Both the position numbers and the translations under genes were made by a program. Below are positions 6,491 through 13,896 of a DNA stretch of 13,896 bases, in pieces (the first letter of the stretch is position 1; the number at the start of each line of letters is the position of its first letter). The notes beneath the pieces were generated by a model that did no database searches, had not been told where the DNA came from, and saw only the letters and a list, made by a program, of their open reading frames with translations. The stretch is from Candidatus Puniceispirillum sp. GTDB lineage: Bacteria; Pseudomonadota; Alphaproteobacteria; Puniceispirillales; Puniceispirillaceae. Where the stretch lies: assembly GCA_018668795.1 (NCBI GenBank), contig JABJBD010000189.1, positions 1-13,896 of the forward strand. Direction: 5' to 3'.

Positions 6491-6862
6491 TTGCTGATTA
6501 TTGATTGTCCCCATTGTGGCCCGCGCGAAGAAGCCGAATTTGCCTGTGGTGGTGAAGCCCATATCGCCCGCCCCTTAGCCGAAAACAGCATCACTGATGC
6601 CGAATTCGCCGATTATCTGTTTCTGCGTGATAATCCCAAAGGGTTGTTTCTGGAACGCTGGCGGCATACGGCCGGATGCCGCCGCTGGTTCAATGTGGCG
6701 CGCGATACGGTAAGCCATGAGATCGTTGAAATATACCCGATGGGAGCATTACCAAAAAGCAAGTCTGCAGCCAGCACCTTTAAAAATAGCTGGCGGCGCC
6801 ATAGCCCAGCCGAAAAAGCAGCAACGCCAAAGACAGTGGCCAGCAAAGGGAGAGTTCGGTAA
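6491..6862 (+). CDS. soxD: sarcosine oxidase, delta subunit
   Basis: SoxD is the small zinc-binding subunit of tetrameric sarcosine oxidase. The sequence opens MLIIDCPHCGPREEAEFACG, and the zinc ligands known for the family, C6, C9, H59 and C63, all fall at exactly those positions (RWRHTAGCRRWFNVARDT holds H59 and C63). The core ends around residue 90 with VSHEIVEIYPMGALP. A further C-terminal tail of about 30 residues is rich in K, A, S and R and makes the protein longer (123 residues) than the roughly 100 usual for this subunit. Translation starts at TTG behind a good AGGAG. The stop codon TAA shares its last A with the soxA ATG (TAATG), so soxD and soxA are translationally coupled. Confidence 0.94.
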   Translation: MLIIDCPHCGPREEAEFACGGEAHIARPLAENSITDAEFADYLFLRDNPKGLFLERWRHTAGCRRWFNVARDTVSHEIVEIYPMGALPKSKSAASTFKNSWRRHSPAEKAATPKTVASKGRVR

Positions 6863-9800
6863 TGGCGTTTGGAAAGACAAAAACACCTGCACCGCAACCA
6901 TGTCGCAAGGCTGACAATGGGCGGATTAACCGTGCCAAAAGCATCAGCTTTACCTTTGATGGTAAAGATTATCAGGGCTATGAGGGGGATACGCTTGCTT
7001 CGGCCTTGCTGGCCAATAATGTGCATCTTGTGGGGCGCTCATTCAAATATCATCGCCCGCGTGGCATTCTGTCAGCTGGGTCGGAAGAACCAAATGCGCT
7101 GATCCGCCTTGGCAAAGGCGCTTATGCCGAACCAAATCTGCGCGCTACCCAGATCGAATTATTCGATGGGCTTTATGCCGAAAGCCAGAATCGCTTTCCA
7201 TCATTGGACTTTGATGTGGGCGCGGTAAATTCGCTTCTTGCCCGATTTTTTCCAGCCGGTTTTTACTATAAGACCTTTATGTGGCCAGCATCATTATGGA
7301 TGACCTATGAGCATGTGATCCGTAATGCCGCCGGCCTAGGTAAAGTAGCCGATGACCATAATGACCCAGATCGTTATGAAAAAACCAATGCCCATTGTGA
7401 TGTTCTGATCGCTGGTGGTGGTGCCAGCGGCCTGATGGCAGCTTTGCAAGCAGGACGCAGTGGTGCCCGTGTTATTCTGGCCGATGAACAGAATGAATTT
7501 GGCGGCTGGTTGCTAAGTGAGAATGAAGTCGAGATTGACGATGAGCCAGCCAGCGCGTGGATTGCCAAGACCGTGGCCATATTAGCCGCCATGCCCGACG
7601 TGACCTTGCTGCCGCGCACTACGGTTTTCGGCTATATGGACAGTAACTATCTGACGCTGAATGAACGGGTGACGGATCATCTGGGTGAACGTCCAGCGCA
7701 TCTGCCACGTCAACGTTTGTGGAAAGTTCGTGCCAAGCAGGTGGTTCTGGCGCAAGGCGCACATGAACGCCCATTGGTCTTTAGCGGCAATGATCTGCCT
7801 GGTGTAATGATGGCAGGTGCCGTACGTAGCTATATCAACCGTTATGGCGTTGTGCCAGGCAACCGCACTGCTGTCTTCACCAATAATGATGATGCGTATA
7901 AAACCGCGCTGGCCCTTCATGAATCCGGCGCTTATGTGACGGTGATCGATTTGCGCCCAGACCCGCGTGGGGCATTGATAACAGCCGCAAAGCGGGCTGG
8001 TATCGATGTTTTGACTGGTCATGCGGTAACGATTGCGCATGGGGCGAAACGGATCGCGCGTATCGAAGTGGCACCTGTCAATAAAGATGCCACCAAGGTG
8101 GTTGGCGATCAGCTTCATCTTGATGTCGATCTGCTGGCAATTTCGGGGGGATTGTCCCCTGCCGTGCATTTGCATTCACAGGCGCGCGGTAAATTACAAT
8201 GGGACGATACAAAGCTGTGCTTCAAGCCTGCAAGCGTGCATGAAGCCTGTTTCAATGCTGGTGCGTGTAATGGCACTTTTGATCTGGCCAGCGCGATGAA
8301 AGACGGTATGCGAAGCGGCACCAAGGCAACGATTGCCGCCGGTTTTAAATGCGCGGATGTTGATATTCCGTTTGTTGATATGCCCAAGCAAAGCTGGCGG
8401 CCATTGCCAGCGTGGAAAATCGCCAATGGCCATGATGCCGGAAAAGGCCCTAAAGCCTTTGTCGATTTTCAGAATGATGTGACCGCAACGGATATTGGCA
8501 TAGCCGCGCGCGAAGGCTATCAGTCAGTCGAGCATCTGAAGCGTTACACCACTATGGGTATGGGCACCGATCAGGGCAAAACGTCAAATATCAATGCGTT
8601 GGCGATTCTGGCGGATGCGCTGGGTAGCGAAATTCCCGAAGTGGGCACAACAACCTTTAGAATGCCCTATACGCCAACCAATATAGGTGCGATTGCGGGC
8701 CGCGATATTGGCACCTTGTTTGACCCGGTAAGAGTGACCTGCATGGATGACTGGCATCGCGCCGCCGGTGCCAGATTTGAGCATGTTGGACAATGGATGC
8801 GCGCATGGTATTATCCGAAAGAAGGCGAAAGCATGTCGGATGCGGTTAATCGCGAAGTACGCGCCGCCCGGGTAAGTGCCGGTATCCTTGATGCGTCAAC
8901 GCTTGGCAAGATTGATATCCAAGGCAAGGACGCTGCCGAATTTTTGAACCGTATCTATACCAATGGCTGGTCAAAGCTGGCGATTGGCAAATGCCGCTAT
9001 GGGCTTATGCTCAAGGATGATGGCATGGTGATGGATGATGGCGTCACCACACGGCTGGGTGAAAATCATTTTCATATGACCACAACAACTGGTGGCGCGG
9101 CTGGTGTTCTGGACTGGATGGAAGAATGGCTACAGACCGAATGGCCGGACTTGGATGTGTATCTGACCTCGGTCACCGAGCAATGGGCGGTTGCCACCCT
9201 GTCAGGACCAAAGGCCGCTACGATTTTGAAAGATGCGCAGATCGATATTGACCTGACGCCAGGCAATTTCCCGTTCATGTCGATGCAAAAATGCCATATT
9301 GGCGGTATTCCCGCGCGGATATTCCGCATTTCCTTTACTGGCGAGCTATCGTTTGAAATCAATGTTCATGCACGGCATGGGCTGGCGCTGTGGACACATT
9401 TGATGAAGGCTGGCAAAGCCCATGATATTACCCCCTATGGCACCGAAGCCATGCATGTATTGCGTGCCGAAAAGGGCTTTATCATTGTCGGGCAAGAAAC
9501 CGACGGGTCAGTGACGCCACAGGATCTGAATATGGACTGGATTGTGTCCAAACAGAAAGCCGACTTTATTGGCAAGCGAGCATTAGCACGGCAGTCAATG
9601 GCGCTGGAAAACCGTAAACAGCTGGTTGGTTTGCAAACCAAAGATCCAAAACGGGTGATCCCCGAAGGCGCGCATGTCGTGGTTGATCCAAATCAGCCAA
9701 TGCCAATGGAGATGCTGGGTCAGGTTACATCGTCTTATTATTCGCCAAATGTGAACAGGTCAATTGCCATGGCCATGCTGAAAGGTGGCCATAAAATGAT

Positions 9801-9903
9801 GGGCCAGACTGTTTATCTGCCGATGCTGGATGGCGATGTCATTGAAGCCGAAATAACCGATACCGTGTTTTTTGATCCAAAGGGAGAGCGTATCGATGGC
9901 TAA
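6862..9903 (+). CDS. soxA: sarcosine oxidase, alpha subunit
   Basis: SoxA is the large subunit (1013 residues) of tetrameric sarcosine oxidase. It binds NAD+ and tetrahydrofolate and turns the released methylene group into 5,10-methylene-THF. Domains in order: an N-terminal ferredoxin-like domain (about 22-105; FTFDGKDYQGYEGDTLASAL and SFKYHRPRGILSAGSEEPNA), which lacks cluster cysteines as usual for SoxA; a Rossmann nucleotide-binding domain starting CDVLIAGGGASGLMAALQAG (GGGASG at 185-190) and continuing through VVLAQGAHERPLVFSGNDLP; and from about residue 600 to the end a GcvT-like aminomethyltransferase/folate domain (SAGILDASTLGKIDIQGKDA; RISFTGELSFEINV; RAEKGFIIVGQETDG). AGGGAGAG lies 7 nt before the ATG. 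The gene overlaps soxD by 1 nt and soxG by 8 nt, which indicates stoichiometric, coupled expression. No frameshift is seen. Confidence 0.96.
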   Translation: MAFGKTKTPAPQPCRKADNGRINRAKSISFTFDGKDYQGYEGDTLASALLANNVHLVGRSFKYHRPRGILSAGSEEPNALIRLGKGAYAEPNLRATQIELFDGLYAESQNRFPSLDFDVGAVNSLLARFFPAGFYYKTFMWPASLWMTYEHVIRNAAGLGKVADDHNDPDRYEKTNAHCDVLIAGGGASGLMAALQAGRSGARVILADEQNEFGGWLLSENEVEIDDEPASAWIAKTVAILAAMPDVTLLPRTTVFGYMDSNYLTLNERVTDHLGERPAHLPRQRLWKVRAKQVVLAQGAHERPLVFSGNDLPGVMMAGAVRSYINRYGVVPGNRTAVFTNNDDAYKTALALHESGAYVTVIDLRPDPRGALITAAKRAGIDVLTGHAVTIAHGAKRIARIEVAPVNKDATKVVGDQLHLDVDLLAISGGLSPAVHLHSQARGKLQWDDTKLCFKPASVHEACFNAGACNGTFDLASAMKDGMRSGTKATIAAGFKCADVDIPFVDMPKQSWRPLPAWKIANGHDAGKGPKAFVDFQNDVTATDIGIAAREGYQSVEHLKRYTTMGMGTDQGKTSNINALAILADALGSEIPEVGTTTFRMPYTPTNIGAIAGRDIGTLFDPVRVTCMDDWHRAAGARFEHVGQWMRAWYYPKEGESMSDAVNREVRAARVSAGILDASTLGKIDIQGKDAAEFLNRIYTNGWSKLAIGKCRYGLMLKDDGMVMDDGVTTRLGENHFHMTTTTGGAAGVLDWMEEWLQTEWPDLDVYLTSVTEQWAVATLSGPKAATILKDAQIDIDLTPGNFPFMSMQKCHIGGIPARIFRISFTGELSFEINVHARHGLALWTHLMKAGKAHDITPYGTEAMHVLRAEKGFIIVGQETDGSVTPQDLNMDWIVSKQKADFIGKRALARQSMALENRKQLVGLQTKDPKRVIPEGAHVVVDPNQPMPMEMLGQVTSSYYSPNVNRSIAMAMLKGGHKMMGQTVYLPMLDGDVIEAEITDTVFFDPKGERIDG

Positions 9904-10519
9904 TAATGCTGTTCAAATTCATGCTGTTCAAATTCCAGGACGCACCCCCATGTCGGGACGCGATTCTGTAAATCTGCCTAATCCAGATGGTGGCGATATC
10001 GGGCTTCACATGCGCGAGCTAAAGCATCTTGGCAAATTGAATATCCGTGGTGGCAAGGCGATCAATGCGATTGTCAATACAGCCACCGGATGTAATCTGC
10101 CACGTAACGCCAATAGCTATGTGTCGGCAGGCGAACGACATGTTGTATGGCTGGGACCAGATGAGTTTTTGATTCTGTGTGAAGCTGGTAAGGAAAGCGA
10201 ATTACACGGCATCATCACATCGGAAATCAAAAACGGGCAGCATGCCGCGATTACCAATGTCACCGATAGCCTGTGTGCGTTTCACCTGTCTGGCCCAGCT
10301 TTGTTGAAGGTATTGGCAAAGGGATGTGCGCTTGATCTATATCCAAGCCAGTTTAAGGCAGGTAACGCCGCCCAGACATTGTTATCGCATGCCGCGGTCA
10401 CGCTGATGGCGATGCCAGATGGCAGCATGACAATTTTGTGCCGGACAAGTTTTGCCGCCTATCTGCTTGACTGGATGACCGATGCCGCATTGGAATATGG
10501 GTTTAGCTTTAAAGGCTAG
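9896..10519 (+). CDS. soxG: sarcosine oxidase, gamma subunit
   Basis: SoxG is the GcvT-related structural subunit that completes the SoxBDAG tetramer. The protein has 207 residues from the ATG at 9896, the normal size. Recognisable segments include LGKLNIRGGKAINAIVNTAT, WLGPDEFLILCEAGKE, AAITNVTDSLCAFHLSGPAL, KGCALDLYPSQF and MTILCRTSFAAYLLDWMTDA, the usual SoxG layout. The ATG overlaps the end of soxA by 8 nt (ATGGCTAA), and AGGGAG sits 9 nt upstream inside soxA. An in-frame earlier start at 9872 would overlap soxA further and is less likely. It is the last gene of the operon and converges on the methyltransferase gene with only 20 bp between stop codons, leaving no room for a conventional separate terminator. 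Confidence 0.93.
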   Translation: MANNAVQIHAVQIPGRTPMSGRDSVNLPNPDGGDIGLHMRELKHLGKLNIRGGKAINAIVNTATGCNLPRNANSYVSAGERHVVWLGPDEFLILCEAGKESELHGIITSEIKNGQHAAITNVTDSLCAFHLSGPALLKVLAKGCALDLYPSQFKAGNAAQTLLSHAAVTLMAMPDGSMTILCRTSFAAYLLDWMTDAALEYGFSFKG

Positions 10520-10539
10520 ATGAATATTTTGGTGAGTAC

Positions 10540-12093
10540 CTAGAAATCGCTGTCGGGCAGGTCTTCCATGCGGGTGGCGATAAAGGCGCGTAATTCTTCA
10601 GCCTTGGCCGGATCAAGGGCCGGTGCCTGATAGGAATCCAGCATCTCGACAACACGTTTGCGCGCGCGTTCGTTGCTGTCGATCGACCCTTCGGCTGACC
10701 ATTGCTCATAGGTCGTGTTGTCAGCCAGTTCGGAACGCCAGAAAGCGGTTTCGAAATTCGCCTGCGTATGGCTGGATCCCAGAAAATGCTGACCAGGGCC
10801 GGTTTCGCGCAACGCATCCATCGCCTGACCATTTTCACTGACATCAATGCCCGCAACAAGATCCTGCATCATGGTCAGCTGATCCGCATCAAGCAATAGC
10901 TTGGCATAATCGGCTACCAGACCGCCTTCCATCCAGCCGCCAGCATGCAGAACGAAATTAACCCCGCCCATGACCGTGGGAATGATCGTATGTGTCGATT
11001 CATACGCCGATTGCGAATCAGGCGTCTTTGACCCGGTCAATGATCCACCCGAGCGGAACGGCACATTCAACCGCCGCGCCAGTTTGGCACAGGCATAAAG
11101 CACCTTGGCAGGTTCCGGCGTGCCAAAGGTTGGAGCGCCTGTCTGCATCGACATCGAACTGGCAAAACTGCCAAAGATGACCGGAGCGCCCGGATTAACC
11201 GCCTGGGTAAAGGCAATGCCGCTGATCGCTTCGGCAAGTGTCTGTGCCAAGGTGCCAGCAACGGATACTGGCGACATCGCCCCTGCTAGAATGAAGGGTG
11301 CTGTAATGACTGCCTGATTGTTACGCGCATAGACTTTGAGTGCGCCCAGCATCGTATCATCCCATGTCATTGGCGAATTGGCGTTAATCAGACTGGTGAC
11401 AACGGTGTTTTCGGCAACAAAATCGGCACCAAATAATATTTTCGACATTTCGACTGTATCGTTAGCGCGGCTAGGCGCCGTGACCGACCCCATATAGGGC
11501 TTATCAGACAGGCTTTGATGCGCATAGATCATTTCAAGGTGACGCTTGGTAATCGGCACATCAACTGGTTCGCACACGGTACCACCCGAATGATGAAATC
11601 CGGGGTGCATATAGACCAGCTTCACGAAATTACGGAAATCTTCTATGGTTGCATAGCGGCGCTCGCCTTCAAGGTCGCGGACAAAGGGCGGGCCATAAAC
11701 CGGCGCAAAGACTGTCTTGTTACCGCCAATTTCAACCGAACGTTCGGGGTTGCGCGCATGCTGGGTAAAGCTGGATGGCGCGGTGGCGCATAGCTGGCGG
11801 GCAAGACCACGCGGGAAGCGAACACGCTCGCCTTTAACATCAGCGCCAGCATTACGCAGAATATCAAGTGCCTCTGGATCATCACGAAAATCAATGCCAA
11901 TTTCTTCGAGAATTGTTTCGGCATTATGTTCGATTATTTCGGTGGCTTCCTCGCTTAAGATATCGACCGGTTCAATATGCCGGGTGATAAAGGGGGCTGA
12001 TTTGCCACCCGCACTTGCCGCCCGCATCTGGCGACGCGCATCACGGCCGCCACCACGACGACTTTTTCTTTCACTGGCCTGTGTTTCAGACAT
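10540..12093 (-). CDS. trimethylamine methyltransferase (MttB) family protein, non-pyrrolysine type
   Basis: The protein (517 residues) matches the bacterial MttB superfamily (COG5598). It has the basic N-terminus RRGGGRDARRQMRAASAGG, the HNAETILEEIGIDFRDDPEA segment, GPPFVRDLEGERRYATIEDF, LINANSPMTWDDTMLGALKV and the C-terminal glycine-rich regions TVMGGVNFVLHAGGWMEGGL and GPGQHFLGSSHTQANFETAF. Archaeal MttB inserts pyrrolysine at an in-frame TAG. Here the frame is open throughout, so this is a non-Pyl paralogue. Characterised non-Pyl members demethylate other quaternary amines, such as glycine betaine in the MtgB type, passing the methyl to a corrinoid protein. The substrate here is unproven. 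No corrinoid protein is encoded in the window. GAGGG lies 6 nt before the ATG. It is downstream of the dehydrogenase gene by 38 bp, probably in one transcript. Confidence 0.85.
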   Translation of the reverse strand: MSETQASERKSRRGGGRDARRQMRAASAGGKSAPFITRHIEPVDILSEEATEIIEHNAETILEEIGIDFRDDPEALDILRNAGADVKGERVRFPRGLARQLCATAPSSFTQHARNPERSVEIGGNKTVFAPVYGPPFVRDLEGERRYATIEDFRNFVKLVYMHPGFHHSGGTVCEPVDVPITKRHLEMIYAHQSLSDKPYMGSVTAPSRANDTVEMSKILFGADFVAENTVVTSLINANSPMTWDDTMLGALKVYARNNQAVITAPFILAGAMSPVSVAGTLAQTLAEAISGIAFTQAVNPGAPVIFGSFASSMSMQTGAPTFGTPEPAKVLYACAKLARRLNVPFRSGGSLTGSKTPDSQSAYESTHTIIPTVMGGVNFVLHAGGWMEGGLVADYAKLLLDADQLTMMQDLVAGIDVSENGQAMDALRETGPGQHFLGSSHTQANFETAFWRSELADNTTYEQWSAEGSIDSNERARKRVVEMLDSYQAPALDPAKAEELRAFIATRMEDLPDSDF

Positions 12094-12131
12094 TATCTAC
12101 CCTCGCCTTTATACATTGCCATCACCTTTTA

Positions 12132-13896
12132 TTAAGCGCGCAGTTTTTCGTTATCCGGATCGTAAGGCGACTCTTCAATGACAGTCACTTGCAGGCGTTG
12201 ATCCAGCACATCAATGAGTAAACCGGTACCAACAGCCGCCAGATCAGGTCGCACCATAGCAATCGCCAATGATTTATCAAGCCTGAAGCCATAACCGCCG
12301 CTTGTCGCCCGTCCGATAACAGTGCCATCAGGCGTCATGATCGGGTTATTGCCAATCGCATCAGCATCAGTTGTGTCATGCACCTCTAATGTGACAAGCG
12401 TATTCTTAAAGCCATCAGCCTGCCAAGCGGCCAGATTTTTCTGACCTTTGAAATCACCCTTGTTTAAATGCACAAAGCGCTGCAACCCACTTTCAAGGGC
12501 GGCATATTCAATCGACAATTCGGTACCAACAAGTCGGTATGATTTTTCCAAGCGCATCGCATCCATCGCACGGATACCAAATGGCTTGATGCCAAATTCG
12601 GCACCTGCCTTCATGATCGCATCAAAGATGTGATTCTGATATTCGATGGGGTGGTGCAATTCCCAGCCAAGTTCACCAACAAAATTCATCCGGAATGCCA
12701 TTGCCGGTGCCAGACCAACATCAATCATCTGACCGGATAGCCATGGAAAAGCTTCGTTGTTGAGATCAGAACGTGTGATCTTGGCAAGAAGATCACGCGA
12801 TTTCGGTCCGGCAAGAACCAGAACACCAACTGCATTGGTGATGTTATCAAAGCGCACCGACCCATCATCTGGCATGTGCTTTTTAAGCCAGTCATGGTCA
12901 AGGCGCTGGTTCGCACCTGCCGATACAAGATAGAAGCTGTCAGCACTTTCACGTTGGACGGTAAATTCAGAATGGACACCGCCCCGATCAGTCAGCGCGT
13001 GACACAAAGCAACACGGCCAATTTTCTTGGGTAATTTATTAGCGACAAGATAGTCCAGAAAAGCTTCGGCACCGGGGCCAGACACACGCGCCTTGGCAAA
13101 GGCACTCATATCAAGAAGGCCAACATTTTCTGAAACATTTTTAACTTCATTGCCGACATGTTCAAACCATTTGGAACGGCGGAATGACCAGTCATCAACA
13201 GCCTCAACACCGTCAGGGGCAAACCAGTTCGCACGCTCCCAGCCAAATTTCTGGCCAAATACTCCGCCAAGTGCCTTTAGCCGATCATAGCAAGGCGCAG
13301 TACGTAAGGGGCGGCCTTCTTCGCGCTCTTCATCCGGATAATGGGTGGTAAAGACATTCGCATAGGCTTCTTCATTCTTGACCTTGAGGTAAGATTGCGT
13401 TGTGTAACTGCCGTAACGACGTGGATCAACGCCAAGCATATCAATGGTTGGCTCGCCTTCGACGATCCATTCGGCAAGCTGCCAGCCAGCACCACCAGCG
13501 GCAGTGATGCCAAAGCTGTGACCTTCATTCAGCCAGAAATTAGGTACATCCCATGCCGGACCGATAATCGGATTACCATCAGGTGTATAAGCAATCGCGC
13601 CATTATAGACCTTTTTGACACCTAGCTCGCCAAAAATTGGCACCCGATGCATCGCCCATTCGATATGCGGTTCAAGCCGTTCCAGATCTTCTTGAAACAG
13701 TTCGTATTCGGAATCATCGCTAGGACCATCAACGTAACAGGCAGGTGCATTTTTTTCATAAGGCCCCAGAATCAGACCACCAGCCTCTTCACGCATATAC
13801 CATTGGCCGTCTGAGTCACGAAGAACGCCCATTTCCGGTTCACCAGCGTCATGACGTGCTTTGATGTCTGGATGCGCTTCGGTAACGATATACTGA
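12132..13896 (-). CDS. dimethylglycine/sarcosine dehydrogenase-like FAD oxidoreductase with GcvT domain (C-terminal part, cut by window edge)
   Basis: About 587 residues are visible; the frame is open to the window edge, so the N-terminus with the FAD-binding motif and any covalent-flavin histidine is missing. The visible part begins QYIVTEAHPDIKARHDAGEP, then MGVLRDSDGQWYMREEAGGL and YTPDGNPIIGPAWDVPNFWL with NEGHSFGITAAGGAGWQLAE, the C-terminal FAD-contact region of DAO-type oxidases. A linker domain follows (LRTAPCYDRLKALGGVFGQK). The rest is a GcvT/folate-binding domain (VGLLDMSAFAKARVSGPGAE; MNFVGELGWELHHPIEYQNH; RAMDAMRLEKSYRLVGTELS). This architecture is that of dimethylglycine dehydrogenase and sarcosine dehydrogenase, which demethylate oxidatively and load the one-carbon unit on tetrahydrofolate. 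Dimethylglycine is the favoured guess because SoxBDAG already covers sarcosine. It appears to be cotranscribed with the MttB-like gene. Confidence 0.88.
   Translation of the reverse strand, partial: QYIVTEAHPDIKARHDAGEPEMGVLRDSDGQWYMREEAGGLILGPYEKNAPACYVDGPSDDSEYELFQEDLERLEPHIEWAMHRVPIFGELGVKKVYNGAIAYTPDGNPIIGPAWDVPNFWLNEGHSFGITAAGGAGWQLAEWIVEGEPTIDMLGVDPRRYGSYTTQSYLKVKNEEAYANVFTTHYPDEEREEGRPLRTAPCYDRLKALGGVFGQKFGWERANWFAPDGVEAVDDWSFRRSKWFEHVGNEVKNVSENVGLLDMSAFAKARVSGPGAEAFLDYLVANKLPKKIGRVALCHALTDRGGVHSEFTVQRESADSFYLVSAGANQRLDHDWLKKHMPDDGSVRFDNITNAVGVLVLAGPKSRDLLAKITRSDLNNEAFPWLSGQMIDVGLAPAMAFRMNFVGELGWELHHPIEYQNHIFDAIMKAGAEFGIKPFGIRAMDAMRLEKSYRLVGTELSIEYAALESGLQRFVHLNKGDFKGQKNLAAWQADGFKNTLVTLEVHDTTDADAIGNNPIMTPDGTVIGRATSGGYGFRLDKSLAIAMVRPDLAAVGTGLLIDVLDQRLQVTVIEESPYDPDNEKLRA

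Noticed and set aside
7582..8175. 197-codon minus-strand open frame
   Set aside because: It is antisense to the well-supported soxA coding sequence and shows no recognisable domain.
10504..10539. Bidirectional terminator between soxG and the MttB-like gene
   Set aside because: TAGCTTTAAAGGCTA is only an imperfect, weak stem within the soxG end, and the 20-bp gap has no GC-rich hairpin with a T-run.
10540..12093. Pyrrolysine-encoding TAG in the MttB-like gene
   Set aside because: The frame is open with sense codons from ATG to the terminal TAG, so no readthrough is required.

Overview
The window looks like a piece of an alphaproteobacterial chromosome of moderate GC content. It resembles the marine SAR116 / Puniceispirillum group, but that is an inference from gene content, gene order and base composition, and no 16S or other marker is present. 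No tRNA, rRNA, CRISPR array, insertion sequence or phage gene was found.

Layout. (1) 1-2763: housekeeping genes. The 5' part of clpA and all of clpS run leftward and are transcribed divergently from a rightward penicillin-binding-protein-type D-Ala-D-Ala carboxypeptidase with a C-terminal SPOR domain. (2) 2761-2904: eight tandem 18-bp units start exactly at the carboxypeptidase stop codon and remain in its reading frame. (3) 2944-4794: two leftward accessory enzymes, a GFA-family zinc protein and an M20D amidohydrolase. A perfect parS-type ParB-binding palindrome (3459-3474) lies between them. (4) 5175-10519: a tightly packed, partly overlapping rightward operon soxB-soxD-soxA-soxG for heterotetrameric, folate-linked sarcosine oxidase. 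(5) 10540-13896: a convergent leftward pair made of a dimethylglycine/sarcosine dehydrogenase-like FAD + folate (GcvT) enzyme, cut by the window edge, followed by a non-pyrrolysine MttB-family methyltransferase.

How the genes fit together. Regions 4 and 5 form a plausible N-methyl-amine catabolic island. The MttB-like protein could remove a methyl group from a quaternary or tertiary amine such as glycine betaine. The dehydrogenase could oxidise dimethylglycine or a related amine. SoxBDAG would oxidise sarcosine to glycine and deliver one-carbon units as 5,10-methylene-tetrahydrofolate. The sarcosine oxidase assignment is strong, because the covalent-FMN histidine context in SoxB and all four zinc ligands in SoxD are visible. 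The MttB substrate and the order of steps are inferred. The parS site suggests this region may lie in the origin-proximal, ParB-bound part of the chromosome.

The most unusual items are the parS palindrome and the 18-bp array, where a single TGA separates the carboxypeptidase from a 54-codon repeat tail in the same frame.
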